Of a stretch of DNA of 64,000 nt, positions 56,107 through 64,000 are shown in pieces. Within the stretch, counting starts at the first letter, position 1, and each line of letters starts with the position of its first letter. The position numbers and the translations under genes are program-made. The notes below the pieces were generated by a model. That model was not told the origin of the DNA. It worked only from the letters and a program-made list of their open reading frames with translations, and made no database searches. Source of the stretch: Flavobacterium luteolum (GTDB taxonomy: Bacteria > Bacteroidota > Bacteroidia > Flavobacteriales > Flavobacteriaceae); assembly GCF_027111275.1 (NCBI RefSeq), contig NZ_CP114286.1:4760501-4824500 (forward strand), written 5' to 3'.

Positions 56107-59100
56107 TTATTTAATGCTTTCTCTTTCGTATTCGTCAATATGGTCAAATTCTGGATAATGCTTTCTTGCTCTTGACCACATAAAATAAATTGCAGGAATT
56201 ACAAAAAGCGTTAAAGCCAAAGAAAAGATAGTTCCTCCCACAATTACAACTCCCATACCAATTCTACTAGTCGATGCTGCTCCAAGAGAAAGTGCAATTG
56301 GAAGTGCTCCTAAAGCAATGGCTAAACTCGTCATTAAAATTGGACGTAAACGCGCTTCTGAAGCTTCTAAAATAGCTTCTAATTTTGGTTTTCCTTGTTC
56401 TCGCAACTGATTGGCAAATTCTACGATCAAAATACCGTTTTTGGTCACCAGACCAATTAGCATTACCGTACCAATCTGACTGAAAATATTCCAAGTCTGA
56501 TTGAATAACCATAGTGAGAATAAAGCTCCTGCCACCGCCATTGGAACTGTTAAAATGATGATAAACGGATCGATGAAACTTTCAAATTGTGCTGCTAGAA
56601 TCAAGAAGATTAACAATAAAGCCAATCCGAAAGCGAAAGAAGTATTAGAACTACTTTCTACGAAATCTCGTGATTCTCCAGCTAAATCTGTAGTGAAACT
56701 TTCATCTAAAACTTTAGCTTTAATTCGGTCCATTTCTTCAATACCGTCGCCCATACTTTTTCCTGGCGCTAAACCAGCAGAAACCGTTGCAGACATATAT
56801 CTGTTATTATGATACAATTGAGGTGGATTACTTTGCTCGTAAACGTTTACTACGTTATCCATCTGGATCAATTCGCCTTTTTTGTTTTTCACAAACATTG
56901 AGGTCAAATCCAGAGGTTTCGATCTGTCTTTTTGGTCAAATTGTCCAATTACCTGATATTGTTTTCCGTTTTTAATAAAATAACCAAAACGCTGTCCGCT
57001 CAAAGAAAGCTGTAAAGTCTGCGCAATATCAAGAATTGAAATTCCTAAACTTTCTGCTTTTGCACGGTCAATGGTAACGTTGATTTCTGGTTTATTAAAT
57101 TTCAAGTTTACATCTGTTGTCGAAAACACATCACTTTTCCCGACTTCATTCATAAACACAGGAATTTTTTCTCTTAACTTATCAAAGTTTGGAGCCTGAA
57201 TAATGTATTGAATCGGCAAACCTCCACGTCTGTTTACTGCAATTGTTGGTTGTTGGGTTACAGAAGTTTTAGCATTCGGATATTGTTTTGTCCATTTAGT
57301 TAACTCTTCAGCGATTTCTTTTTGAGATTTCTTTCTTTCGTCAACATCTTTTAAAGTAAGCCTTACCAATCCGCTATTTACAGAGTTTGAACTAAATCCT
57401 GGCGAAGTAATAACCAAACTAACTTTTTTCTCTGGAATAGAGTCATCAATCAGTCTCGAAATCTCCTGCATAAATTTATCTGTATAGTCATAAGAAGAAC
57501 CTTCTGGAGTAGTCATACGCATGGTTACAGAGCTTCGGTCGTCATAAGGAGCAGTTTCTTTTGGAAGAATATTGAAGAATAAATAAATTAATCCAAAACA
57601 AGCAATTAAGATAGGGAAGCTAATCCATTTTCTGTCCATGAATTTCGTTAAAGCTTCGGCATAACTACTGTTCATTTTTTCGAAAAATGGCTCGGTTTTA
57701 ATATAGAATTTCGATTTTTTCTGTTCGCCACCTTTCATTAAATAAGCATTTAACATTGGTGTTAAAGTCAAGGATACAAAGGCAGAAATTAATACCGCGG
57801 CTCCAATTACGACCCCAAATTCTCTAAAGAGTCGTCCAACGAAACCTTCAAGGAAAATAACGGGTAAAAATACCGCTGCCAAGGTTACCGAAATAGAAAT
57901 TACAGCATAGAAAATTTCATTAGAACCTTTAATTGCTGCTTCAATTGGCGACATTCCTTCTTCAACTTTTTTAAAGATGTTTTCAGTTACTACGATTCCG
58001 TCATCCACAACAAGACCTGTTGCTAATACAATGGCTAATAAGGTTAAAACGTTGATAGAAAATCCGAAAAGCCACATAATGAAGAAAGTAGCAATCAAAG
58101 AAACAGGAATATCAATCAAAGGTCTGAATGCAATAGCCCAGTCTCTAAAAAACAGATAAATAATAATGATAACCAGTATAATTGAAATTCCTAAAGTTTC
58201 AGCCACCTCAAGTACTGATTTCTTTACGAAAATGGTATTATCTAAAGCAATATTAAGTTTGATATCTTTTGGAAGATCTTTCTTTAAAGCTTCGTATTTT
58301 TTATAAAACTCAGCAGAAATATCCAAATAATTTGCTCCCGGCATTGGAACGATTGCAAGACCAATTAACGGAAGTCCAGATTGGCTTAATTTTGTTTCTA
58401 AGTTTTCTGGCCCTAATTCTGCTCCTCCAATATCACTTAATCGAACAATTTTGTCTCCGTCTGTACGAATAATGATATTATTGAATTCTTCAGGTTTAGA
58501 AAGATTACCAACCGTTTTTACCGTTAATTCAGTATTGTTTCCTGTAAGTTTTCCAGAAGGCAATTCGACATTTTGTGAATTTAATGCCGTACGAACATCT
58601 GAAACCGTACAGCCGTAAGCAGAAAGTTTTGCAGGATCAATCCACAAACGCATTGCATAACGTTTTTGTCCCCAGATTTGCACAGCACTAACGCCAGGAA
58701 TTGTTTCTAATCTTTGCGAAATAACGTTCTCTGCATAATCGCTCAATTCTAAAGAGCTTCTGGTGTCACTTTGAACAGTCATTGAAATAATCGCCTCACT
58801 ATCTGCATCGGCTTTAGATACAACCGGTGGAGCATCAATATCTTGTGGTAAACTTCTAATGGCTTGCGAAACTTTGTCACGAACATCATTTGCCGCTTCT
58901 TCTAAATCTTTGTCAAGATTAAATTCTATTGTAATGTTACTGCTTCCTTGGTTACTAGATGAAGTAATGTTTCTGATTCCGTCAATTGCATTTACCGCTT
59001 TTTCAAGTGGTTCTGTAATCTGCGATTCAATAATGTCGGAATTGGCGCCCGTATAATTGGTACGAATGGATACCTGCGCAGGGTCAATAGAAGGAAATTC

Positions 59101-59205
59101 TCTGACTCCTAAAAAAGTATAACCAATAAAACCGAATAAAATAATTAATAAATTCAGTACTATGGTTAAAACAGGTCTTTTTATACTTGTAGTTGATAAA
59201 CTCAT
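56107..59205 (-). CDS. RND multidrug efflux pump (AcrB/MexF type)
   Basis: A 1032-residue inner-membrane transporter of normal length with 12 membrane segments and two large periplasmic loops. It begins STTSIKRPVLTIVLNLLI. The proton-relay Asp pair is in LATGLVVDDGIVVTENIF (about residue 410). FGVVIGAAVLISAFVSLTLTPM and the closing GGTIFSLALTLFVIPAIYF are typical of the hydrophobe/amphiphile branch. It exports drugs or bile- and dye-like compounds using proton flow. Placed between adaptor and TolC genes. Confidence 0.97.
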   Translation of the reverse strand: MSLSTTSIKRPVLTIVLNLLIILFGFIGYTFLGVREFPSIDPAQVSIRTNYTGANSDIIESQITEPLEKAVNAIDGIRNITSSSNQGSSNITIEFNLDKDLEEAANDVRDKVSQAIRSLPQDIDAPPVVSKADADSEAIISMTVQSDTRSSLELSDYAENVISQRLETIPGVSAVQIWGQKRYAMRLWIDPAKLSAYGCTVSDVRTALNSQNVELPSGKLTGNNTELTVKTVGNLSKPEEFNNIIIRTDGDKIVRLSDIGGAELGPENLETKLSQSGLPLIGLAIVPMPGANYLDISAEFYKKYEALKKDLPKDIKLNIALDNTIFVKKSVLEVAETLGISIILVIIIIYLFFRDWAIAFRPLIDIPVSLIATFFIMWLFGFSINVLTLLAIVLATGLVVDDGIVVTENIFKKVEEGMSPIEAAIKGSNEIFYAVISISVTLAAVFLPVIFLEGFVGRLFREFGVVIGAAVLISAFVSLTLTPMLNAYLMKGGEQKKSKFYIKTEPFFEKMNSSYAEALTKFMDRKWISFPILIACFGLIYLFFNILPKETAPYDDRSSVTMRMTTPEGSSYDYTDKFMQEISRLIDDSIPEKKVSLVITSPGFSSNSVNSGLVRLTLKDVDERKKSQKEIAEELTKWTKQYPNAKTSVTQQPTIAVNRRGGLPIQYIIQAPNFDKLREKIPVFMNEVGKSDVFSTTDVNLKFNKPEINVTIDRAKAESLGISILDIAQTLQLSLSGQRFGYFIKNGKQYQVIGQFDQKDRSKPLDLTSMFVKNKKGELIQMDNVVNVYEQSNPPQLYHNNRYMSATVSAGLAPGKSMGDGIEEMDRIKAKVLDESFTTDLAGESRDFVESSSNTSFAFGLALLLIFLILAAQFESFIDPFIIILTVPMAVAGALFSLWLFNQTWNIFSQIGTVMLIGLVTKNGILIVEFANQLREQGKPKLEAILEASEARLRPILMTSLAIALGALPIALSLGAASTSRIGMGVVIVGGTIFSLALTLFVIPAIYFMWSRARKHYPEFDHIDEYERESIK

Positions 59206-59210
59206 GTGTG

Positions 59211-59255
59211 ATTTTAGATTTTAGATTGTCGATTTTAGATTTCAGATTTATCGCT
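59211..59255. repeat. GATTTTA-type heptamers
   Basis: Between the pump and adaptor genes lie five imperfect 7-mers (GATTTTA, GATTTTA, GATTGTC, GATTTTA, GATTTCA). They belong to the same style of intergenic repeat as those at 46575, 52565, 54672 and 63510. Confidence 0.6.
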
Positions 59256-59313
59256 AAATCTTGACTACCATCTTTAAATCTATATTCAAGTCTTATGACT
59301 TTTGGCTTTAGAA

Positions 59314-60372
59314 CTATTTTATTTGAACTTTAATTGGAGCTTCATCTTTTAAAGACATGACACCACTTGTAATTAAAGTGTCTCCTGGTTTTAATCCTGA
59401 TAAAATTAAAATAGAAGAATCTGTTCTTGTTGTTGCATCAACCATTACTTCTTTTGCTTGTCCGTTATTAGCAATAAAAACTTTTTTACCGTCTTGAATT
59501 GGAATAATAGCTTGAGAAGGAACTACAATAGCATCTTTAATAATATTTAAAGGCAATTTGATATCTGCGAAAGTTCCAGGGAAAAGTTTTCCATCAGCAT
59601 TATCAGCAAGGGCACGAACCTGAAGTGTACGTGTTGCAACAGCAACTTCTGGTTCGATAGCATAAATTTTTCCATTATAAGTTTTGTCTGAACCAGAAAC
59701 CTTAAAATCGATTATTGATCCTGATTTTACTTCTGCAGCATATTTTTCTGGTATAGAAAAAGTGATTTTTAATTTACTAGTATTGACCAGTTTTGCTACT
59801 AAAACCGTTGGTGTAATGTAAGTTCCAGGAGAAATATTACGCAAACCAATTTTTCCTGAAAAAGGAGCTCTAACAGAAGTTTTAGAAATTTGCGCTCTAA
59901 TTAATTGGCTTTGAGCCTGAGCAGAAGCAAGGTCGGCTTTTGCAACATCTGCTTCTTCTTGGCTAATTGCCTCTTTTTGAAGCAGTAATTTTGCTCTTCT
60001 CGCATTCTCGGCAGCCAAACCTTCTCTTGTTAAAGCTTGTCTTAATTGTGCTTTTAACTCAATATCATTTACTTTCAAAAGTACTTGTCCTTTTGTCACA
60101 TTAGAACCTTCATTAAAAAATATTCCTTCTACAATACCTGAAACCTCGCTATGAATTTCAATTTGCTCATTTGCTTCAATAGACCCTGATAATGCTAGAT
60201 TATTGTCAAAAGTGGTTGTTTTTATTACGATTCCATTAACAGTTGTTGGAGATTTTTTATCATTGAATTTTTTAGAGTCGTCGTTTTTGCCCTTGTTAGA
60301 AATAATTCTGTAGGTAATGAAGCCTCCAATTGTAATAATTAAAAGGGTGTAAATGAGGTGTTTTACTTTCAT
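59314..60372 (-). CDS. RND efflux periplasmic adaptor (membrane fusion protein)
   Basis: A 352-residue adaptor. An N-terminal hydrophobic anchor (LIYTLLIITIGGFITYRII) is followed by a lipoyl-like domain (GIVEGIFFNEGSNVTKGQVLLKV, in part), a coiled-coil hairpin rich in Ala/Gln/Lys (about 100-160) and a beta-barrel (SVRAPFSGKIGLRNISPGTYI, in part). It links the inner-membrane pump to TolC. First gene of the efflux operon. Confidence 0.95.
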   Translation of the reverse strand: MKVKHLIYTLLIITIGGFITYRIISNKGKNDDSKKFNDKKSPTTVNGIVIKTTTFDNNLALSGSIEANEQIEIHSEVSGIVEGIFFNEGSNVTKGQVLLKVNDIELKAQLRQALTREGLAAENARRAKLLLQKEAISQEEADVAKADLASAQAQSQLIRAQISKTSVRAPFSGKIGLRNISPGTYITPTVLVAKLVNTSKLKITFSIPEKYAAEVKSGSIIDFKVSGSDKTYNGKIYAIEPEVAVATRTLQVRALADNADGKLFPGTFADIKLPLNIIKDAIVVPSQAIIPIQDGKKVFIANNGQAKEVMVDATTRTDSSILILSGLKPGDTLITSGVMSLKDEAPIKVQIK

Positions 60373-60837
60373 AAAATTGAGGTGAATATAGATTTTTTGG
60401 TTTCTGTTTTTAGTATGGTTACAAATTTAACTTTTTGCTATGAAATCGGAAGCTGTTGGCTTTTATTTAACATTTGTATGTACAAAGGTTTGCGTTTAGA
60501 CTATCGGCAGGCAAAAAGGTTTAATTAAAGATTAATTTTTTTTAAAACTTCGTCAAAACGACTAACTCTAGAATTGTATAAAGGCAGGCTATCTCTGCTT
60601 TGAAAGAAATTTTAAGCAATTTGTCTGATTTTTTTTGCACTTTATCGATTTTATTTGTAACATTGATATGTTAAACAAAATGAGAAGATTTTTTACGAAA
60701 GCTAACGGTTGCGTTTGGTTTTTGTGTTAAAATACGTATGCAGAAGTTGTTTTTTTTGGTTTTTGATTCTATATAATGAATAATTATATTAACAAGTGTT
60801 TATTGTTTGTTGTTGAATATTATAAAAAAAATAATTT
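60373..60837. promoter_or_regulatory. Divergent promoter region of the efflux operon
   Basis: 465 bp with no gene. TAAATTTG on the minus strand at 60429-60422 is a likely -7 box of the efflux operon, about 50 bases before its start codon. No regulator gene and no clear operator are seen here. The plus side must hold the promoter of the thioredoxin-fold gene, which I could not place. Confidence 0.45.
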
Positions 60838-61437
60838 ATGAAGAAAAAATTACTTCTAAGCTTATGGTTTACATTTTTACTTCTTTCAATTGGTTATCTG
60901 TTTTGGCAGAACGAGTTCCAGTACAGTCTTCCAACGCCAATCCCTAAGAATTATCATGCTGTTACAATGGGGTCAAAAATAGAACTCGGTCCTTGTTGTG
61001 CATTTGATAATAAACCCATTTTTATACATTTTTTTAATCCCGAATGCCCTTGTTCGCGGTTCAACGTACCACATGTTAGCGATTTAATCAAAAAATATGG
61101 AGATAAAGTCAATTTTAAAATCGTAGTGTTAAACAAACAGAAAAATTTTACAATTGATGAAATACAGCAGAAGTTTGATGCTAAAATTCCGGTTTATTTT
61201 GATGAAGGAATCGCTAAGAAATGTGGTGTTTTTTCTACTCCTCAGGCAGTTTTACTAGATCAGTCGCACGACTTGTATTACAGAGGGAATTACAATAAAA
61301 CAAGATATTGTACAGATACTAAAAGCAATTATGCCCAAATGGCTATTGATTCTCTTTTAAGTAAAAAGTACAATCCTTCTTTTAATGCTCTAGCCCTTAG
61401 AGCTTACGGATGTTCATTACCAAAATGTACTAAATAA
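60838..61437 (+). CDS. Membrane-anchored thioredoxin-fold protein
   Basis: A 199-residue protein. A single N-terminal membrane helix (LLLSLWFTFLLLSIGYLFW) anchors it in the inner membrane, facing the periplasm. A thioredoxin-like fold follows, with HFFNPECPCSRFNVPH; the active-site motif is CPCS rather than CxxC. The middle has VVLNKQKNF and GVFSTPQAVLLD, the latter with the usual cis-Pro. The C-terminus has two more Cys (YGCSLPKC). Probable thiol redox or peroxidase-like role; it may belong to the DUF6436 group. Confidence 0.75.
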   Translation: MKKKLLLSLWFTFLLLSIGYLFWQNEFQYSLPTPIPKNYHAVTMGSKIELGPCCAFDNKPIFIHFFNPECPCSRFNVPHVSDLIKKYGDKVNFKIVVLNKQKNFTIDEIQQKFDAKIPVYFDEGIAKKCGVFSTPQAVLLDQSHDLYYRGNYNKTRYCTDTKSNYAQMAIDSLLSKKYNPSFNALALRAYGCSLPKCTK

Positions 61438-61466
61438 CTATTTCCAAAAACCTAAATCTTAACCCT

Positions 61467-62321
61467 ATGAAAGCAAAAGCTAGCTTAAACGAACAAGATT
61501 ATCTGCACAGTTTTATGTCTACTATGACACAAAAGTCAGATACAATTATTAATTATGTACTTGCAGTATATTTTCTTTTGGGTATCGGACTGTCTTTTAA
61601 ATACGATACTTTTGAAATTGGCGTTGGCGTTGGAACATTGAATCTTTTGCTGTACTACTCGGCAAAATTTTTCTTGAAAAACTCTAAATTTTACCAATAT
61701 GTTCTATCTGTTGTTCTGGCTATTTTTATGGCTCAGTACATTTACCAGATGCATGGTATGTTCGAAATGCATTTTACGGTATTTATTGCCAGTACTATTT
61801 TGATTATCTATCAGAATTGGAAGCTTCAAATTCCGCTTACTTTACTGGTTGTCTTGCATCACGCTGGATTGGCTTATTTGCAAAATTATATTTACAATGA
61901 TGCCAACGGACTTCAGGTTTATTTTTCGCAGGTAAATTTTGATCTCGAAACCTTAATTATTCATACCGTTTTAGCGGCTGTAGTATTTTTTATGAACGGC
62001 TATTGGGCTTATTATTTTAAAGAACATAGCGAAAATCATATTTCAAAAATTTCAGATGAATATGAATTAGAGAACATGAAACTGGCTTCTGCAAAATACA
62101 GTTCTATGTCGGCTACAAAAGATTACAATGATTTTATTCATAGAACTACTTTAGATTTGAAACTGCCTGTAAATTCAGTTTTAAAACTAATTGATGTTTC
62201 AAAAGGACATACAGATAATGATAAACTGCTTAGTTATCTTGAAATGATGAGAGAAAGCGCTAAGAAAATTGATGATTTGGTGAATGACATTCATGTAAAA
62301 TCGACAACAAACAGAAACTAG
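61467..62321 (+). CDS. Six-helix membrane sensor with HisKA-like tail but no ATPase
   Basis: A 284-residue protein. About six membrane segments fill residues 25-195, including MHGMFEMHFTVFIASTILIIYQNW, a pattern of membrane sensors found in chemoreceptor- and kinase-type proteins. After a coiled coil comes a helical pair beginning FIHRTTLDLKLPVNSVLKLIDV and ending RESAKKIDDLVNDI, which looks like a HisKA dimerisation domain with His in place. No HATPase follows. It may signal through partners, perhaps the PAS protein two genes downstream. Confidence 0.7.
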   Translation: MKAKASLNEQDYLHSFMSTMTQKSDTIINYVLAVYFLLGIGLSFKYDTFEIGVGVGTLNLLLYYSAKFFLKNSKFYQYVLSVVLAIFMAQYIYQMHGMFEMHFTVFIASTILIIYQNWKLQIPLTLLVVLHHAGLAYLQNYIYNDANGLQVYFSQVNFDLETLIIHTVLAAVVFFMNGYWAYYFKEHSENHISKISDEYELENMKLASAKYSSMSATKDYNDFIHRTTLDLKLPVNSVLKLIDVSKGHTDNDKLLSYLEMMRESAKKIDDLVNDIHVKSTTNRN

Positions 62322-62387
62322 TTTTTAAAACTAGAATTAAAACCAAGTCCCAAAAAAAACAATATTAATATTTTTTAAACCAGTTGT

Positions 62388-62732
62388 ATGTTTAAGCATG
62401 ATTTACCAACTGCAGTGCCTACGCTGCATAATCTTAAAAGAATAATTGAAGATTTTTTGAATGAAAGCATAACATTAGATTCGATTGAAAAAATGGGGAT
62501 TCAATCTGATTTTGAAATAGAAGTAAAGGAGATTTTCAAAAATTACCGAATGAGTTCACATGTTTACGATCTTGATTTTCAATATAAAAAGCTAATTCAG
62601 ATTATGAATGATATTCGACAGCTTAATCTTGCTGTTAATAATGAAATTCCAGAATGGCTTGAAAATGAATTAGAAACAGTTTTTCGTAAAATCAGAAATA
62701 TTCTTCTTGTCTTGGAAATCGAGTCAAATTAA
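62388..62732 (+). CDS. Hypothetical helical protein of 114 residues
   Basis: Not recognised. It is all-helical by appearance (ILRRIIEDFLNES-like start; the actual text is LKRIIEDFLNES) with a leucine-rich second half (LETVFRKIRNILLVLEI). No signal peptide. It lies between the membrane sensor and the PAS protein, on the same strand, and probably belongs to one signalling unit. Confidence 0.6.
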   Translation: MFKHDLPTAVPTLHNLKRIIEDFLNESITLDSIEKMGIQSDFEIEVKEIFKNYRMSSHVYDLDFQYKKLIQIMNDIRQLNLAVNNEIPEWLENELETVFRKIRNILLVLEIESN

Positions 62733-62789
62733 GGTTTAAGGATTCATTTTATACTTATTGAATTGTAAATTAATTTAAATGTAAAAGTT

Positions 62790-63395
62790 ATGGATACTAG
62801 ATTACACCGTCCAACACCTTCGGATAGAGAAGTGGACTGGAATAAGAATAAAGTATTGCTAAGTAAAACTGATAAAAAAGGAACCATTTTATATGCCAAT
62901 GAAGACTTTATAGATGTTTCTGGTTATGATGAATTTGAGCTTGTCGGCCAGCCTCACAATATAGTTCGCCATCCGGATATGCCCAAGGTTATTTTTAAAT
63001 TTTTATGGGACAGTATTAAATCCAGTGAAAATATTCATGTTATAATAAAAAACATGGCTAAAACTGGACGTTATTACTGGGTTGTAACCGATTTTAAAAT
63101 AATCGCTGATACAGATGGTGAAATAGTAGGTTTCTTTGGCACGAGAAAGTCGGTTCCAAATGAGATTATTGTCAAATTTATTGAGCCTTTGTACAAGAAA
63201 CTTTTACAGATTGAAGAAACCAGCGGTATGCATGCTTCTGAAGAATATTTGGTAGGTTTTCTGGAAGAAAGAAAGAAAACGTATATGGAATATATTGATC
63301 ATCTGATTGCAACGGGTAAAGACGATAAAAACAAAATTAGCAAAGGTTTATTCAGTGGCCTTTTTGAAAAAAAGAATGATGTGAAAAAGAAATAA
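62790..63395 (+). CDS. PAS-domain protein (Aer-like)
   Basis: A 201-residue protein. Residues about 20-135 form a PAS domain of the type in the aerotaxis sensor Aer: GTILYANEDFIDVSGYDEFELVG, in part, then PHNIVRHPDMPKVIF and RYYWVVTDFKII. This branch binds FAD and senses redox or oxygen in known members. A helical, Lys-rich tail follows and no methyl-accepting or kinase domain is attached. It may act as a stand-alone sensor module for the membrane protein two genes upstream. Confidence 0.85.
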   Translation: MDTRLHRPTPSDREVDWNKNKVLLSKTDKKGTILYANEDFIDVSGYDEFELVGQPHNIVRHPDMPKVIFKFLWDSIKSSENIHVIIKNMAKTGRYYWVVTDFKIIADTDGEIVGFFGTRKSVPNEIIVKFIEPLYKKLLQIEETSGMHASEEYLVGFLEERKKTYMEYIDHLIATGKDDKNKISKGLFSGLFEKKNDVKKK

Positions 63396-63509
63396 TCAAC
63401 GATATACTTCATTGTGTCTGGCAAAATATTCAACCCCTTTAAATTTGTCCCCCAACAAAACTAAATCACCTGAATGATAAATAGGACGCAATGGAGTTTT
63501 TTTTTTTTA

Positions 63510-63668
63510 AGTTTCTAAGGTGCTAAGCTTCTAAGATGCTAAGTTTTAAAGCCCAAAGATTTTAAGTTTAAAATCTTTGGGCTTTTTTGGTATTCGAAAA
63601 AAGAGGCTAGGATATAACCTTAGAACCTTAGAACCTTAGAACCTTAGTATCTTAGTATCTTAGAAGCT
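63510..63668. repeat. Tandem 7-8-mer arms around a terminator
   Basis: The left arm carries TTCTAAGGTGCTAAGCTT-type units, and the right arm has CCTTAGAA and TATCTTAG units, so the two arms are inverse of each other. Same style as the other core intergenic hairpins. Confidence 0.75.
63548..63588. terminator. Strong hairpin upstream of the recG stop
   Basis: AAAGCCCAAAGATTTTA pairs perfectly with TAAAATCTTTGGGCTTT across 4 bases and is followed by T. It lies between converging PAS and recG genes and can serve both. Octamer repeats such as CTAAGGTG/CTAAGCTT (63510-63545) and their inverse (63620-63668) surround it. Confidence 0.8.
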
Positions 63669-64000
63669 TAACTAATATAATTCCAAATATTCTTTTTCTT
63701 AGTCAGCTCTATGAAGATGTTTCTTAAAATGGCATGTTCGGGTTTTTGAAGAGCTGAATCTTCTTTTAAGATTTTCATGGCGTAATTTCTGGCTAGAGAT
63801 AAAATCTCTCTGTCTTTTACAATATCTGCAATTTGCAGGTTTAAAACACCGCTTTGCTGTGTTCCCATTAAGTCGCCTGGACCGCGAAGTTTTAAGTCTA
63901 CTTCGGCAATTTCGAAACCATCGTTGGTTTGTACCATAGTCTCCATTCTCGTTTTGCTGTCAGAGCTTAATTTATGTCCTGTCATCAAGATGCAATAACT
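63668..64000 (-). CDS. recG: ATP-dependent DNA helicase RecG, C-terminal end (runs off right edge)
   Basis: The last 110 codons. The frame is open from the edge: SYCILMTG, then RMETMVQTNDGFEIAEVDLKLRGPGDLMGTQQSG, in part, which is the diagnostic helicase C-terminal/wedge-proximal sequence of RecG. The rest is the C-terminal helical region. RecG remodels stalled replication forks and branch-migrates junctions. Start and helicase motifs lie outside the window. Confidence 0.95.
   Translation of the reverse strand, partial: SYCILMTGHKLSSDSKTRMETMVQTNDGFEIAEVDLKLRGPGDLMGTQQSGVLNLQIADIVKDREILSLARNYAMKILKEDSALQKPEHAILRNIFIELTKKKNIWNYIS

Overview
The window looks like a Flavobacterium chromosome or that of a close relative in the Bacteroidota. 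Reasons: the DNA is AT-rich, Shine-Dalgarno sequences are weak, several genes have TAnnTTTG-type -7 boxes, TPR sensor and small lipoprotein genes sit beside LuxR-type regulators, and apt, pheT and recG are of flavobacterial type. Two parts are clear: an accessory island (about 2.1-38.1 kb) next to a tRNA-Arg gene, and ordinary core genome (about 38.1-64 kb). The first 1.9 kb is the 5' part of a large propeller-type sensor gene that runs off the left edge.

Island structure. A roughly 240 bp imperfect direct repeat (about 90% identical by eye) lies at 2098-2339 and 37834-38075. Its right copy runs from the 3' end of a small ORF behind a serine recombinase, through the tRNA terminator, into the last bases of tRNA-Arg(ACG). 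A third AAGTGAC core with a related right flank lies at 14225-14290. This suggests successive integrations at one tRNA 3' end, giving at least two modules (about 2.34-14.2 kb and 14.2-38.07 kb) plus a relic of an older element.

Module 1 holds a response regulator, a small lipoprotein and a TPR lipoprotein sensor cut off by an intact IS21-type element (istA, istB). It also holds a type I restriction-modification operon (hsdM, a macro-like/PUA-like/KAP NTPase, hsdS). The other side of the same IS cuts off hsdS, and no hsdR is present, so the IS probably caused a deletion.

Module 2 is a dense set of candidate defence genes: an AlbA_2 protein with a PIN-like protein; a class II tRNA-like gene with an unexpected GAU anticodon; a three-gene set of SEC-C/PD-(D/E)XK protein, SMC-like ATPase and HNH nuclease; an HEXXH peptidase (possibly Lit/U49-like); a beta-helical membrane protein; a nuclease-like protein; and a 1522-residue STAND NTPase with an N-terminal nuclease-like domain. 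A serine recombinase and a 54-residue mobile-element ORF close the module. The three-gene set, the KAP protein inside the RM operon and the odd tRNA are the best candidates for undescribed biology.

Core. After tRNA-Arg come apt; a four-gene minus-strand operon (small protein, membrane protein, histidine kinase, response regulator); and, divergent from it, two large unrecognised proteins with a peptidoglycan-binding/N-acetylmuramidase gene. Then follow pheT, an aldehyde/alcohol dehydrogenase/DUF779 cluster with a convergent AraC regulator, a bestrophin channel, an RND efflux operon (adaptor, pump, TolC), a thioredoxin-fold protein, a membrane sensor lacking a kinase ATPase domain, a PAS protein, and the 3' end of recG. 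Core intergenic spaces repeatedly carry short tandem 7-9-mers that form long hairpins; I saw none of these in the island.
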